Positions 52,249 to 64,000 of a stretch of DNA of 64,000 nucleotides are shown piece by piece. The position numbers and the translations under genes were made by a program. Under the pieces are notes generated by a model, which did not search any database, was not told where the DNA came from, and worked only from the letters and a program-made list of their open reading frames with translations. This DNA comes from Liolophura sinensis (Eukaryota > Mollusca > Polyplacophora > Chitonida > Chitonidae), in assembly GCF_032854445.1 (NCBI RefSeq), contig NC_088302.1:10599338-10663337 (forward strand), written 5' to 3'. Numbering within the stretch: position 1 is the first letter of the stretch; the number at the start of each line of letters is the position of its first letter.

Positions 52249-52807
52249 CTTGTTACAAATATTGTAACTCTCTTAAGCTGGTAACAACATGAAAGCACAG
52301 TGCAAACGTATTTGTGCATCACTGTAGCTTGTAAGAAAGTCATCATAATGAAGTGTATACAGATCATGTTTCAGCTTATCCAAGTTCTAAATCATAAGCT
52401 ATGTTCGTTTAATAATACTAGTATCAGCAACATTGATATAGCCTGGAAAAAGCAGAAAGAATTCACTATGAGCTATTTAAAATATTATCATAATATTATT
52501 TGTACTAGAATTTAAAAAGAAATCTTATAAAGCAACATTAAAGTTGACAAAGCTTTTTTTAAGCAACTTCTTCATTTAGTTTAATTAAGAATGAGCTATT
52601 ATAACCATACATCTGTTCCCATGTTACATTCTGCCCCTCTTCACCCAACAAGCACACGCCTATATCCCTTACAAGTAGATCAGATATAAGTAGAGCTTTC
52701 TCTCGGGGTTTTTTTTTTTTTGAAAAGTAAATATAGGAATATGTTGTTCATTAGATTGACTAACCATGTGAAAAAAAAAAACCAAATGTTCCTTCCACAA
52801 TTAGATG

Positions 52808-53002
52808 TGTATCGGTTAACACGCTAGCGCAGCATAATGACACAGGAGACTCCCACCAATGCGACCGCTGTGAGTTCAAGTCTAGCCCATGCTGGCTTCC
52901 TTCCGGGCTTAGTCCGGTTTCCTCCCACCATAATGTTGGCTGTTGTATAAGTGAAATATTTTTGAGTACGGTGTAGAACACCAGTCAAATAAATAAATAA
53001 AT
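52808..53002 (+). mobile_element. SINE-1 copy with internal deletion
   Basis: Head (GGTTAACACGCTAGCGCAGC), B box region (GAGTTCAAGTCTAGC) and 3' core are present. About 40 bp between CTTCC and GGGCTTAG are missing compared with other copies. The flanks are only loosely repeated, so a duplication is uncertain. Confidence 0.8.
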
Positions 53003-53486
53003 GTATATTGTTTAAAAAGAGCAGATCAGGTGTCCCAAAATTAGAAGAATTAGGTAATTCAAAAATTCAAACACCTACAGTTAAAATGAGATGGTGTAGG
53101 AAGTTTAAACTGTGTACTGTAGCACATTGTATCTACCACATTTTGAGCTCTTTCTCGTTTTGAATTTGGCTTTTTAAAAACTTGTAATTTACGATTTAAA
53201 TCTTAAGTTGCTTGATTAATATATGAGCAAAGGACATCTTACAGCAATTTCACAACAAAAAAAAAAGCCAGTTGGCATTGTTAATATTGGGTCGTAAACA
53301 TTGTCTGTATATGTTTCCTTATTGCATAGGCTCATGACAAAGGCACACTAAAGTAAAGCCTGAAGTTAAGAGTGAAAACTGATACTTCTAACATAGGAAT
53401 GTGGCGTCACAACACAGACTATTGGGGTAAAGAATTACATCAGGTCCTGAGTCTTGAAGGCATCATGTGCAAAGATTACACCAGTA

Positions 53487-53706
53487 TTACTCTAATTCCT
53501 CAACTGTTTCACATACGAAAGAGCAACGTTTGGTGCAATTTGTGATCATTCTTAAGTTGAGTTTTGAGACTAAACTACATTGGTTAGATTGGCCAATTTC
53601 AGGGCTTCACAAAAAGTGTAATTTTATCAGTCTACACAGAATAATGCCTTCAAAATATATTTGAATAAACACCTTGCAAAGATGTGAATAGGTTGAAGAA
53701 TTACAG
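53487..53706. mobile_element. MITE-2 copy
   Basis: Left TACTCTAATTCCTCAACTGT, right GTGAATAGGTTGAAGAATTA. The body TTGGTTAGATTGGCCAATTT, CAGGGCTTCACAAAAAGTGT and AATAATGCCTTCAAAATA is intact. Confidence 0.85.
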
Positions 53707-54639
53707 TCTGTGACATCCATAATGGCTGAAGATCACAATGAAACACAATGCCAGATTACCGTTTACTATTAAAGTCATTGGAGTCTTTAAATGTAAATTT
53801 GTTGGATTGGAATTAGTCGTATTTTGCGGACCATTTTTATGTGACTATTTTATCTGCTTTAACTTTATTCTTCTCTTTAATGGTATATTTATGTGTATTT
53901 ATTCTCCAGTATTTACATTTACAACTTCTAAACACTTGTATTGTTATTGTATTATCACCTAATGAATAAAATGCATTTTTAATGAATAAAGACAGATTTG
54001 TCACCAACCGTTGCCTTTAATTATTATTTGTACAGTGATGGTAATCATGTATCCTCCTCTCTTTTTTTGAGGTTGTTAAGGTGATGTTAAGCCATGCATC
54101 TTTACAGTGTGTTGAATTAAAAGTACTGGTACATTGATTTCACCACCATATGAAAAAAGACATTCAGTTAGCGGCATTAATCCTTTTATGATGTCATAAC
54201 AGATTTCCCAACCATGTTTTTTTTTTTTTATTTGTCTTGAAAATTGTTTTATAAGATCTGTTCATTGTGAAATTTTGGAAGAATAAAGATGATTATTTTG
54301 ACATACTCTGTATCTATGCAGATACCTATTGCATGGCGTCACATGGTGGCACTGAATTGGCTTTAGGTTGACTAATAGCGTGCACAGTCATTCTGTACTT
54401 TACATCTATGTAGACATGGGCCACTATATGGGCCTGTTTTGAATGGGTACTGTTTTGTATCTGAGTGGTGAACTATGTCAGGTTTAGTCAGATCCCTTTG
54501 TTATATCCTTGTGTGTGTTTTTTAGACATTGTCTTTGTAGAGAGGTGAGCTCTAGCATAACGCTGACATTCTGCGTTGTTTATTCAGAGGTGACAGTATG
54601 TACCAAAAAAATATCTCTCCATATTTTCCTACGCGTTTT

Positions 54640-56740
54640 TAACTTATCAAGGATTACCATTTGTCCAGCGATTTTTCACATGAGTGCAGCCAGGTGACCT
54701 GTGTATGTATACTGAAGAGCACACATTACTCTTCCTTGTTTGGATGATTGACAGCTCTGACAGTTTTCTGATTGGACAAGTGTGGTATGGGGATGGGCCT
54801 GTTTGTATGGGGTGTGATGTACAGCTAAGCTGTTTGGCAGGGGGTTTGGCTTCTAGTGGTGTGGTTGATTGATTCTGTTGTGGGATTGATTTGTTGGGAC
54901 ACAATGATTATGGTTGAAGATGTCTCCAAGGGGAGGTTAACTATGGGGTTTAGCGGGGAGGAGGGGTATGGGGTCTTTGTCCTCATTCCTAGCCGGGCAG
55001 GTGAGAGCTGTTCCATTAATTGAGTCAACAAGGACACATGAAGAATACGTTAGGCACATGGTGGGATTAAAGCCTGCCAACGTTTCTGGGGTGCTCAATT
55101 TTGTGGTCTGCAGACCTCTGGCAGTTGGAGATTGGGTGAAATATGCTAATTTTGAAATATGAATATCAACCAGATTAAGGATACTGGAAGCAAACCTCAG
55201 CTTATAGTATACATACATGTATATTTAGCCAGCTGAATGACCTAGAAAGGAGATTTTTTTTTACTTTGACGTTATCACCTGTGTGGTTAAATCCTTGATC
55301 AACCATTTTAACCTAAACCACCTGGTGTAGGGCATGGCTTGAAACCATCCCACTTGTAACTTTGTCAGGAGTGAATGTCCCACAGTGGTTTGTTGGGTGA
55401 CCTTTCGTACCGGGTCATATTGGTGGAAAACTGGCATCGCACTCTTGTCAGCTGCCTGGTGAATGTTGGGGAGAAATGCTTTTAACTGGCAACTAGCCCA
55501 CTAGGCTAAACGAAAGCTGTCTAGAATCATATTCATTTTATGTGTATATTACTGCAAGAGAGAAAGGGAATACCAAAAAGGAGGGGAAAAATAGAGAACT
55601 ATAGTGAAGTGTTTGTTGGTGGATCTGAGTCTGTGTCTGTTACACAGGATGGGACAGAAGTCTGTTACCAGACTCTCAGTGACATCGGATCAATAGTCTG
55701 TGTCGATCGGCCTATCCAGCAGGAATCATGTGGAAAAAGCTCCAGTGCTATTGGATTATCAGCCAGTCTACTTTAACATGTGTTCTGACTGGGCTGGTCT
55801 ACCTGGGCAGTTGAGTTAGTGTACATTATCTATGTCTGTTTGCGTGTGTATACATTTGCTACAGCTGTTGTCTTTGTCCAAGGTGACATGGGCTCAACCC
55901 TGTGAGTGACCGCTCCACGAATGACCCCATGGTCCTGCCGGGCATCACAACAGAGTTGAATGTACAACAAGACTGCATTCGCACCATCCCCAGGGTTCAG
56001 GCATGATACTGTAGGCATACCTGACGACAGGCACTCGAAGATTTTCACCTGAGCTTGATTGCAAAGCAGGTCGTGTGAGCCCAAGAAAGCCGGTATTGTG
56101 ATTATGCCTCACCATTTATCAGGCACTAGGGTAATCAGCTGAAGCTGAAGGCACTCCCAGAGTATGGTGCCATACAGTCATTTTGGTTCACCTTTATGCT
56201 CAACGAACCATTCCATGGGACTTGTTTTGTATTGTCCCGTGTGTCCATGCCGTAAACAAGAATGTGCTGTAAACATCTGTTAATTTTCTGTGGAGCATGA
56301 GGCTGTATGTGTGTTGGTCTGTACATGTCTCCTAAACCAAAATCCCCATGTTGTTCTGTCATAGGGTTTTTGAATGTGACTGTGCAGAATTTGGATACGG
56401 TACAATACAATGGGATGTACGTAGATTTACCTGCGCATGTGTATTAAGTTTAAGGTCAGTGACTTTGTTCTGGCACTGATTAATTCCGAGAAGTCTCTGT
56501 GATCTTTTACCTGAACTGACTGGCACAGATATGTCAGCTGACCTGGTAGTCGGCTCCTGACCCCAACCCAATAAGTTCCCTCTTCCCCCCTCCCTGGGGC
56601 GCTCATGGGCACGTGCGAGATGCCACTGGAGGTCAGCACCAGTCTGGGGCCGGCCGAAAGGTACAACAGCCAGTGTCTGTTGGTCGGCGGCTCTTCCCAG
56701 ACTCTTACACTGTCCATGGTGTTTGATCATGAGGTAGGTT
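54640..56740. other. GC-richer unassigned region
   Basis: Base composition rises relative to the flanks, and reading frames of 60-120 codons occur on both strands (for example minus 56359..56730 and plus 55540..55776). None resembles a protein I know. Where I looked for splice signals around 56500-56740 the frames were blocked by stops. It could be an unrecognised repeat, a non-coding exon or a lineage-specific gene. Confidence 0.3.
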
Positions 56741-59700
56741 AATGGTCATTTGACTAGTTACAGTGAACAATAATAATGTTAACCTGAACGAGATTTGTTA
56801 GCATAAATTTTTGTATGTTCAGTATAGACGTAATAATGGTGAATAATGGTAATAGTGATAATGATGTGTTATATTAAAGCCCTGTTAGCAGTTTTCAGAA
56901 TTATCATGTCAGGTAACGTCAGTTCATTGGAGAATGTCTCATGAATAAATATAGCAAATATATGTATAGACTTTCTGAGCTATGAATTCATAAGATTTAA
57001 ATTCTCGCAGACTAACTTAGTGAGCTTAAAAATTGGCATTCAAAAATGTTGAATTAAGCTAAATGGAAATAATAAAGATGCCAGCTGATGTTATATGTAC
57101 ATGTATGGCTGTAATAACTTAAGCATGTTAATGGCACCATTTGTTTCTGAAGGAAATGTGTGCATGGGCACAGGACTGTATGTGTTCATTTACCATCAAG
57201 TAGTTCAATACACATGATGAAGATTTGGATTTTACTGTAGAGTAATAAAAGTGATAGCAATAACATAGGGAAACAGCTAGGTGCTTTTGAGCAATTGCTC
57301 AACCGCTGAGAGAATTACAGTAGTATAGTATGGTCATAGTTTTGAAATACATAGTTACTATTGCCAGAAGGCAATTTAAAGTTTAACTGTTAGGAAAAAA
57401 ATTACAATAATAAAGTGTGATGATGATAATTTTGAAGGAAATCATCACTATTAGCAGAAAATGGTTTGACCTCTAAGAAGAGAAAAAAATTTTGTGGATA
57501 GAATTTTGAAATTTTGAAAACAAAAAAAAAAAGTGCTGGTAGTGTGTGTAGACAGATTTCTAGAATGTTCAGGAATGTATATGTGAAGTGGATTTGTTGA
57601 GTATAGCTTCGCATATATGTAACACACCTACGTGTATTCTTACACTTAAAACCCCTACATGATAATAACTTCTGCGCATGCTTGTGCCGTATACATGTGC
57701 ACTGTACATTGTTTGGGAAAAGAGGTAATTAACACTATGGCTGTGTTCTGTCTTCTAATGATCCACTCACTTGGTTTGTCTTTCCTGCAGGCTTATTGTT
57801 GCTGTCAGTAAATAGAATATATTGATTAGCACATTGTGTGGACTATACAGAATCAGCTGTATGGAAATGCATGTACGTCACCAGGAGTTGAAAAAACATG
57901 ATAATTTTGTGTGTATGAGTGGTGATGTGTCGCACTGTATATAATGCAGTATGATGGCCATATTTTGACAGCAGGTGAACACCACTGCATACGATTCCCT
58001 AGCCTTTAATTTTCGAAACATTTGAGCAAGATTACACAGTACAAGTAGATAAACACACACAAATGTTGACGAAAACCTAAAAATTTGTTTTTTGAAAACT
58101 CTTAGCTATACATACTTGGACTTAAGCGAAATGCTTTAGCAGATTTAGATTTTGACTTCTACATACGGTAACCAGCAGCTTTTTGAATACAAATTCTATG
58201 AATATTTTCACACCTTGCATTGCAGTGTATCTTGTTCATCACTACGGGCGTACATGTGTGTCATTATGTTACACACGTCACACATTTCACTATCCCTTTA
58301 CCTATATCACAGGTTAACAAAACAGGTATTTTTGAAGTAAATAGCTGCCCTAGTTCTTGTAATAAAAACCATTGAGAAGCATATACATCATATGGACAGC
58401 TTTTACAATTGGGTTAGGTTAGATTCCATGTTAAGGCCGATAAAGAGCTAAGACGAAATAATAAGCAAACCCACCCTCTGAAAAGAGGACAAACACGAGA
58501 TGTATGTGTTTTCATAGCTGGAACATATCTTGTCAAATAGGCGCTACAATGTAATATTTCTATGCATTAAAGGTTTGTGTGTCAAAAATTCAGCCAGGAT
58601 AGTGATATATGTGCAGTTCTGTGTATTTAACGTTGTAATACAGTATATATGCGTTATACTTACCTTTTCAACAAAATAATTTCACACGAAGGTTGTAAGT
58701 GAATTGCTGAAAAAGTTTTAGTTTATCTGTACATGTGTATCACAGCAACAGACATCTTAGCTAGTACAAAGACGTCATCTGATTGATTTTACATTTGGAA
58801 AAAGAATGTGAAAAATAACCGAGAGTGTGATGGATTTTTAGCTTTTTCTTTTCTGTTCTTTAATTCATAGGCATGTAGCTGCATAGTGAACTGTATATAC
58901 ATGTGTAAGTAAAAACAGTAAAAAAAAAACTGTTTGTGGATCAATATCTGATTTCTGGCCAAGGGTAATATGACCAGTATAATTCAGTCTTCCATTGACG
59001 GTTGAAGTCAGCAGTTTTACATTTAAAATATGTGTGTGTGCTGTTTTTTGTCTTCACGTCAGATCTTAGCATTAGAGAGTTACGGTTCATCAGACATAAC
59101 CCACTTACAGTACATCTGCCTGCTAGGGACTTCCTTACACCTGGATTTGATGGCAATAAGCAAGTTGACCGATAAGCCTAGTAAGATAGTGTGGGATTTA
59201 AATATATAAATGTTTTTATGTACAAAAATCTGTGATGCTAGTTGAAATTATTATTTTAATCTTTTCAGTATTGAAGACTGAATATATGAAGTAAAATAAG
59301 TCCAATTGTTCATTGTAAAGTTCTGCATTAAACTAGTTGAATGAAAGTATTGCCTCGGTTGGTCAAGATACATCTGTAAATATTAGTTTTAAACTATGTG
59401 ATTGAAATTTCCATTTGATACATCTGGAATATGAGTAAAAAGAGTCATGCTACTTAATATGGTTGGTGCACTTTGAAATTACAATTACCTACAATTGTAC
59501 CTGTGTCAGTAACTCTCTTCAGGATAAAGCATATTGTCCGTGAGTTGGGTTTTAGATGGTGAGGCAAAATGCAATCTGATGTGGACCAGTCTCTCTCTTT
59601 TTTTTTTTTAGCTATTTCTATTAAGTCATCCATATGTTATGTCCTAGGTTATGAAATTCTTGCTTAAGATATATTTACCTCCCCCTTATATACTCTACAG

Positions 59701-61633
59701 GATGTATGGATATTGGGAAACTATTTCCACTTGACCTCTTGGCAGGAGGTCATCATTAACTGCACCATATTGCTCTAGTCAATAGGTGCAATGCAACAGC
59801 TGGACAGGGTATACCACCTCTGTTATTTTCTGTGTAATTTATTGGCAATTATTTCATAAATGTGTTGTTATATGTATAGATGTGCAGTTGAATTCAAATT
59901 AAAATTGCATTTTTTGTTATGAATTCCCTGATTTGACTCAAATAATCATAGGATCCATATTTAACTTGATGTTCACTCTACATACATGTGCATCATTTCA
60001 GTAACAACTGAAGAAAGCAGAGATGTTTACAGTCATGTTCTTCATTTATACATTATGCTGCAATTTACCATGTACAGGTAATTCAGTACAAGCATCTCAT
60101 GGGTCATACCTTTTTTTAACAGTCAAGTGTCTGTTTCAAATATGACCATGCCATATATGACAAATGCTCATTATCCAAGACAGCGACACATGCATACATG
60201 TACATGTATAGATGTAAATTTCTCTATGGCAAATTTGTTCATATTTTAAGGTACATTTATTGAAGCATACTCATTACATTGTAAGATTATATTCAGTGTG
60301 AGTCAGCATTCAGTCGCCATGGTTACACATACTGGTGTAATCTTGCCTGAATCTTGTAAGCTCTTGTTTATGTACTTACCTAGCTGGTGGCTGTGATGCT
60401 ACTGTTGACAAATTCAAGTAGAATATTTATAAATGAAGAGAATCAGTGCATTAATAAGTTCATCTATATTCTTGGCTGGAATAGTGTATGGCAAGCTTCT
60501 AATAGGGTTAGTATACTCAAATTCCTTGGAGCGGTTTAATGTATTTTACCTTAAGTTTGGCCAGTAAAAGTGCACTGACAAATGTATATAAAATCGTTTA
60601 AATGATCGATACCTTCGGTTTTTAAGTTTTTCTCATAAGAAATTAATCATGAAAAAGCTCTTAATTGCGTGGCCCTGTAACATGTATATGTCTAAGGTGG
60701 ATGAATCAGTCAAAGTCCAACATTTTAATTATAAAATCTGTACTTTTTCACCAAGGTTGATACTTCAACTAATGAGGGTGGATCTATAAGCAGAAAACCA
60801 AGGCATTTTATTCAAGGAATAACAATAATTGTTTTAATAAATATTACGTAAATGAATTATCTTAATGAATGCAAGCAAACGATTAATTGAATGTTAAATG
60901 GATTGACTGTTGGACGTTGTTATGCCACAAGCATATACTCTAGGAGTTTCTGAATGAACTCTTCCTGAAGTTTGTACTTCAAAGGTACAACGATAGGTCT
61001 AACACCTGGTGACTCATTTAAATAACTTTTTTTTAACAAGTTTTTACAAAGAGAAACAAATAAAGCCAAAGCTGATTTCTTCTACTATTGAACTACATGT
61101 ACCAGTATTACCCAACCCTTTGTGCGTTAATTAGCTGTGAACATATAGGACATTATATGCATCCTCTAAGTAAATATTTTCACATTGATTTTTTTTTTCA
61201 CTGTGTACAATAGGCATTCATGCTAACAAACTGAGCAGCCAGCTGGCTAAGTCTATGGATGTAAATATACCTCGTTATTATATTTACATACCCGCAGCTC
61301 CTATATGTATTTGATGGATAAGGGTGGGTTTAATATATGCATTTTTCAATCTGTTCAACTTTTGGCATTATTTTATAATTTACCTATATTACCAGGGGAG
61401 ACTTGTGGTTAAATATGAGCAGTTACTGCTGGTTTGGTCGTCTGAAGCATTTGTATGTGTGCAGGTATGTAGGAGGGAGGTTATCTCAGAGGTACACTAA
61501 TTCCTGCCAAGGGTTCTCCGCTATCGTTTTTCTATTCCTGTAAAGCTGACTACTGTGATAATACACTAGATTGGGAATACCATCAACCTACGAATGGTTG
61601 TGTGTTTCCACCGGGGTTCTGTACCACTGGCCA

Positions 61634-61688
61634 ACGTGATGTGAACAAAATATTCTTGAGTACGACATGAAACACCAATCAAATAAAT
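61634..61688 (+). mobile_element. SINE-1 3'-end fragment
   Basis: AAATATTCTTGAGTACGACA, then AACACCAATCAAATAAAT, the terminal part of SINE-1. The preceding bases resemble the core only weakly. Confidence 0.65.
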
Positions 61689-61787
61689 CAGTGACTGATG
61701 ACATCTGTTATTTTCATGAATCCTCTTGTCTCAAACTTGATTTCTAGATAGTCACTTAGTTCATTGATGCTCTGGGAACTCTTTCAC

Positions 61788-61916
61788 AAAACGTCAGGAG
61801 TTGTATTTCTCATAACTTATTTTTTGTAAAGGTTGTTTTCTGGGATACACTGCCTTGAGGCTACGTCATTAACAAGAAAAGCTACAAAAAAGTGATTTAC
61901 AAAGTTTTGTGAAAGT
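61788..61916. mobile_element. Possible small inverted-repeat element
   Basis: AACTCTTTCACAAAAC at the left is answered by GTTTTGTGAAAGTTGTC at the right, about 130 bp apart. The ends are short and imperfect. Confidence 0.45.
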
Positions 61917-62736
61917 TGTCTCTGAATTCCAAAGTTATTCTTATCTCTGCAGCATTGGGTGTATTATAACATTTTTTTAATAATTTTTTTTTGTTAAATA
62001 CGTTAATTGCCATATATGTGTTGTTTAGAAAATTTTTGAGAATGTGAAAAATCTTTGGCATGGAAAGTACCACTGTACTTTGAATTGTGCTGTAAGTACT
62101 GTAATAACATTAATGTTTAACATTTGTGGGTTGTGGTTTATGTTGTACCTTGGTGTGAATGTCAGCTGACGAGGGCACGTTTTGTGTAACAGAGAACAGC
62201 ATAACATCACTATTCAGTTGAGCAGCAAAAAGAGCAACCAAGCAATCCAGGTGTTACCTAGTCAAACTTCAGCCATCAAATCTGGCCTATTTTTGTTATC
62301 TTGATCGGATTGGCCTTTGCATGCTTGGGGCAATAACCCATCTAGTCCTACCAGATTTTAATCTTATTCAGTGTTTTTTTCTTTATGGTTTCAAATAAAT
62401 GTTGAGAATTGCATGTCTGTGGCGCCGTATTGAAGCTTGAGCTGAGGCCATTCTGTCCCAGATTCTGTTCTACACCATGAACAAGATCATGTGATTACTT
62501 GTCAGTGTAACTAAAACCATTCCTACACAAGTCAAGTGTGTGTACCATGAGTACATGTGCTACCGTATTGATCATTGTATGTTTGTCTTGTGAAACAGCA
62601 GTGTTAGCATCATCAATTTACAGTAGTTTTAGTTTTCATGCGTTTTATATTTGTTCAGATATAATTAGGTTGTGTCATACATTTACAGGATCTGTATGCT
62701 TTGACTCAAGCATGTCATTAGTCATGTACATACATG

Positions 62737-62945
62737 TACCTTAAATGACCTAAAATTTTGAATGCAAATGTGCAAAATTTTTTCCGAGGTAAATAAGTGC
62801 CCTGAAACGTGCACAATATTCCAGTAGAATACCATCCCATGTTCCAAGCAAACCTTAAAACACTTTTCTAAAATCAATAGAACTCACAGAATCAGGAAAA
62901 CTGAGCAAGTTAGTCATGGACAAAATGTATGGTCATTTTAGAGTA
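62737..62945. mobile_element. MITE-1 copy
   Basis: TACCTTAAATGACCTAAAAT at the left end and GGTCATTTTAGAGTA at the right, with the family body (CCAGTAGAATACCATCCC, CAATAGAACTCACAGAATC, AAGTTAGTCATGGACAAAAT). Confidence 0.85.
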
Positions 62946-64000
62946 TATATTATGTCAGTGGTATTTGTTAGTTTTTCAGGTGTTTTGTTTTCCTTCAGAT
63001 GTAATTAGGTGGTATCATATATTCACAAAATCTCTATTCTTTTATTGATACATGTTTTATATGATACTGCAGAAAAAGATCTACCTGTATGCATCCATCT
63101 CTTGACCTGCACAGGAAAACACTTTTGTTTAATTTAATAGCATCAAATCAGATGTCTTGACTGTTGTATATATGTTTCTATAATGAGTTAATAACTGTAG
63201 TAGTGACTCACCTTACAGAAACCTTCTAAGATAATGCTTTCATGTCATAATAAACCAGTTAGCGTACAATTTGGCGTGTTTTGTTTTGCTCAAAGATGAC
63301 TAGATTTTGCCCTGGGGCACGTTAGCTGTTAAACAGTGCAGACCTGAGAAGGGCATGATTAGCCCGTTATGTAGAGGCTCAGCCTGTTAGTCTTGTATAG
63401 CGTGTGTGTGACATTCGGAGAGTTTACAAGTGTGTGCTTTCTCTAAGCTTCATTAGTCTGTCACATGTCACCTACCATCTTCCTGTCGTGCTTTATTTCA
63501 CCCTCTGTGTCAAACCCGTCATATTTTTTCTGTGGTTGATATATTTAACCTTCAGCTGTGTGATGCAGGATTTCCCGTGTCAGTGATTAGGCTACCTGAA
63601 TAGTTGATATTAGAGGATATTTGCATGACAGCTAGTTTATGCAGACAACTCCCTACTGAGAGATTCATCTAAAAATCACCTTCCAAGCTGGTTTGAGCTA
63701 GGCCTTGTTGTGATGGTGGAAACCTCAACCTCTTCATTGCTGTTATATGTGAGTAAGACATTCATGTTTGTTTTGGAATCAGCTAAATCTGCCTATGATA
63801 TTAAGTTCAAAACACAGGCGAGTGTCATTTTAATATCTGTCCCCCTCATTGGATATGCTGAGTTCTTTGATGGTGGTAACGTTGGGATGGGTTAGCTTTT
63901 GATTACCCTGAGTTTTTGTACCTTTTTTGCACATAGCATTTGAGTTAAGGCAGGCTGCGTTAAGCTTCAAGATAAACTTTGAAAATAGAGACTTGACAGC

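Larger units (their letters stand above)
49559..64000. other. 3' flank of DAPK, no supported gene
   Basis: 14.4 kb with no exon I can support on either strand. It is 3' UTR plus intergenic DNA, or an intron if exon 10 is not terminal. AATAAA polyadenylation-type hexamers occur (for example twice near 53963..53986 and once near 54283), but the used site cannot be chosen. Repeats: SINE-2 3' fragment (50973..51010), TG microsatellite (51402..51436), MITE-2 (52091..52248, 53487..53706), SINE-1 (52808..53002, 61634..61688), an imperfect inverted repeat (61788..61916), MITE-1 (62737..62945). The stretch 54640..56740 is GC-richer, with open frames on both strands, but matches no family I know. Confidence 0.7.

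Noticed and set aside
56571-56732. Possible plus-strand DAPK exon ending GAG|GTAGGT
   Set aside because: The frame is closed upstream by TAA just before it, and exons starting at the nearby GGCACAG acceptor hit stops in every frame; the sequence does not resemble DAPK1 C-terminal domains.

Overview
The window is animal nuclear DNA, most likely from a lophotrochozoan and probably a mollusc. It is AT-rich and almost all intron, with GT-AG introns up to about 14 kb. It is peppered with TACATGTA-type palindromes, tRNA-derived SINEs and small terminal-inverted-repeat elements of a kind I associate with mollusc genomes. The species assignment is inference. The two genes below rest on exon-by-exon translation with matching splice phases.

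Two protein genes start back to back about 8 kb into the window. Leftward (minus strand, 20..8070) is HACD3/PTPLAD1, a very-long-chain 3-hydroxyacyl-CoA dehydratase with an N-terminal CS (p23-like) domain. Nine coding exons give 341 residues, and only the short last exon lies beyond the left edge. Rightward (plus strand, 8451..49558) is a death-associated protein kinase, closest to DAPK2. Ten coding exons give a 414-residue protein: a complete kinase domain with the DAPK basic loop, the calmodulin-binding autoregulatory segment, and a C-terminal tail I do not recognise. The two start codons are 380 bp apart, so the gap is a candidate bidirectional promoter. It holds a CCAAT box, a 16-bp palindrome and overlapping palindromes containing TGCGCA.

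Layout: 1..8070 HACD3; 8071..8450 shared promoter; 8451..8548 DAPK exon 1; 8549..22836 intron 1, with SINEs, foldback elements and an 81-bp minisatellite; 22837..23055 exon 2; 23056..35371 intron 2, ending in a 72/69-bp dimeric minisatellite that stops about 40 bp before exon 3; 35372..49558 exons 3-10; 49559..64000 no gene I can support, only 3'-flanking or possibly intronic DNA with repeats.

The repeats fall into recurrent families. SINE-1 has a tRNA-like head, a conserved 3' part and an (AAAT)n tail, and five copies carry target-site duplications that I could read. SINE-2 ends in (CACT)n, and one 38-bp 3' fragment sits in a perfect 12-bp duplication. Two MITE families share TA-flanked CCCTAA termini, and several other inverted-repeat elements occur once each. 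No bacterial-type system, CRISPR, tRNA, rRNA or viral gene was found. The points most worth following are the divergent HACD3/DAPK pair, the unusual DAPK C-terminus without ankyrin exons in the next 14 kb, the two intronic minisatellites and the SINE/MITE families.
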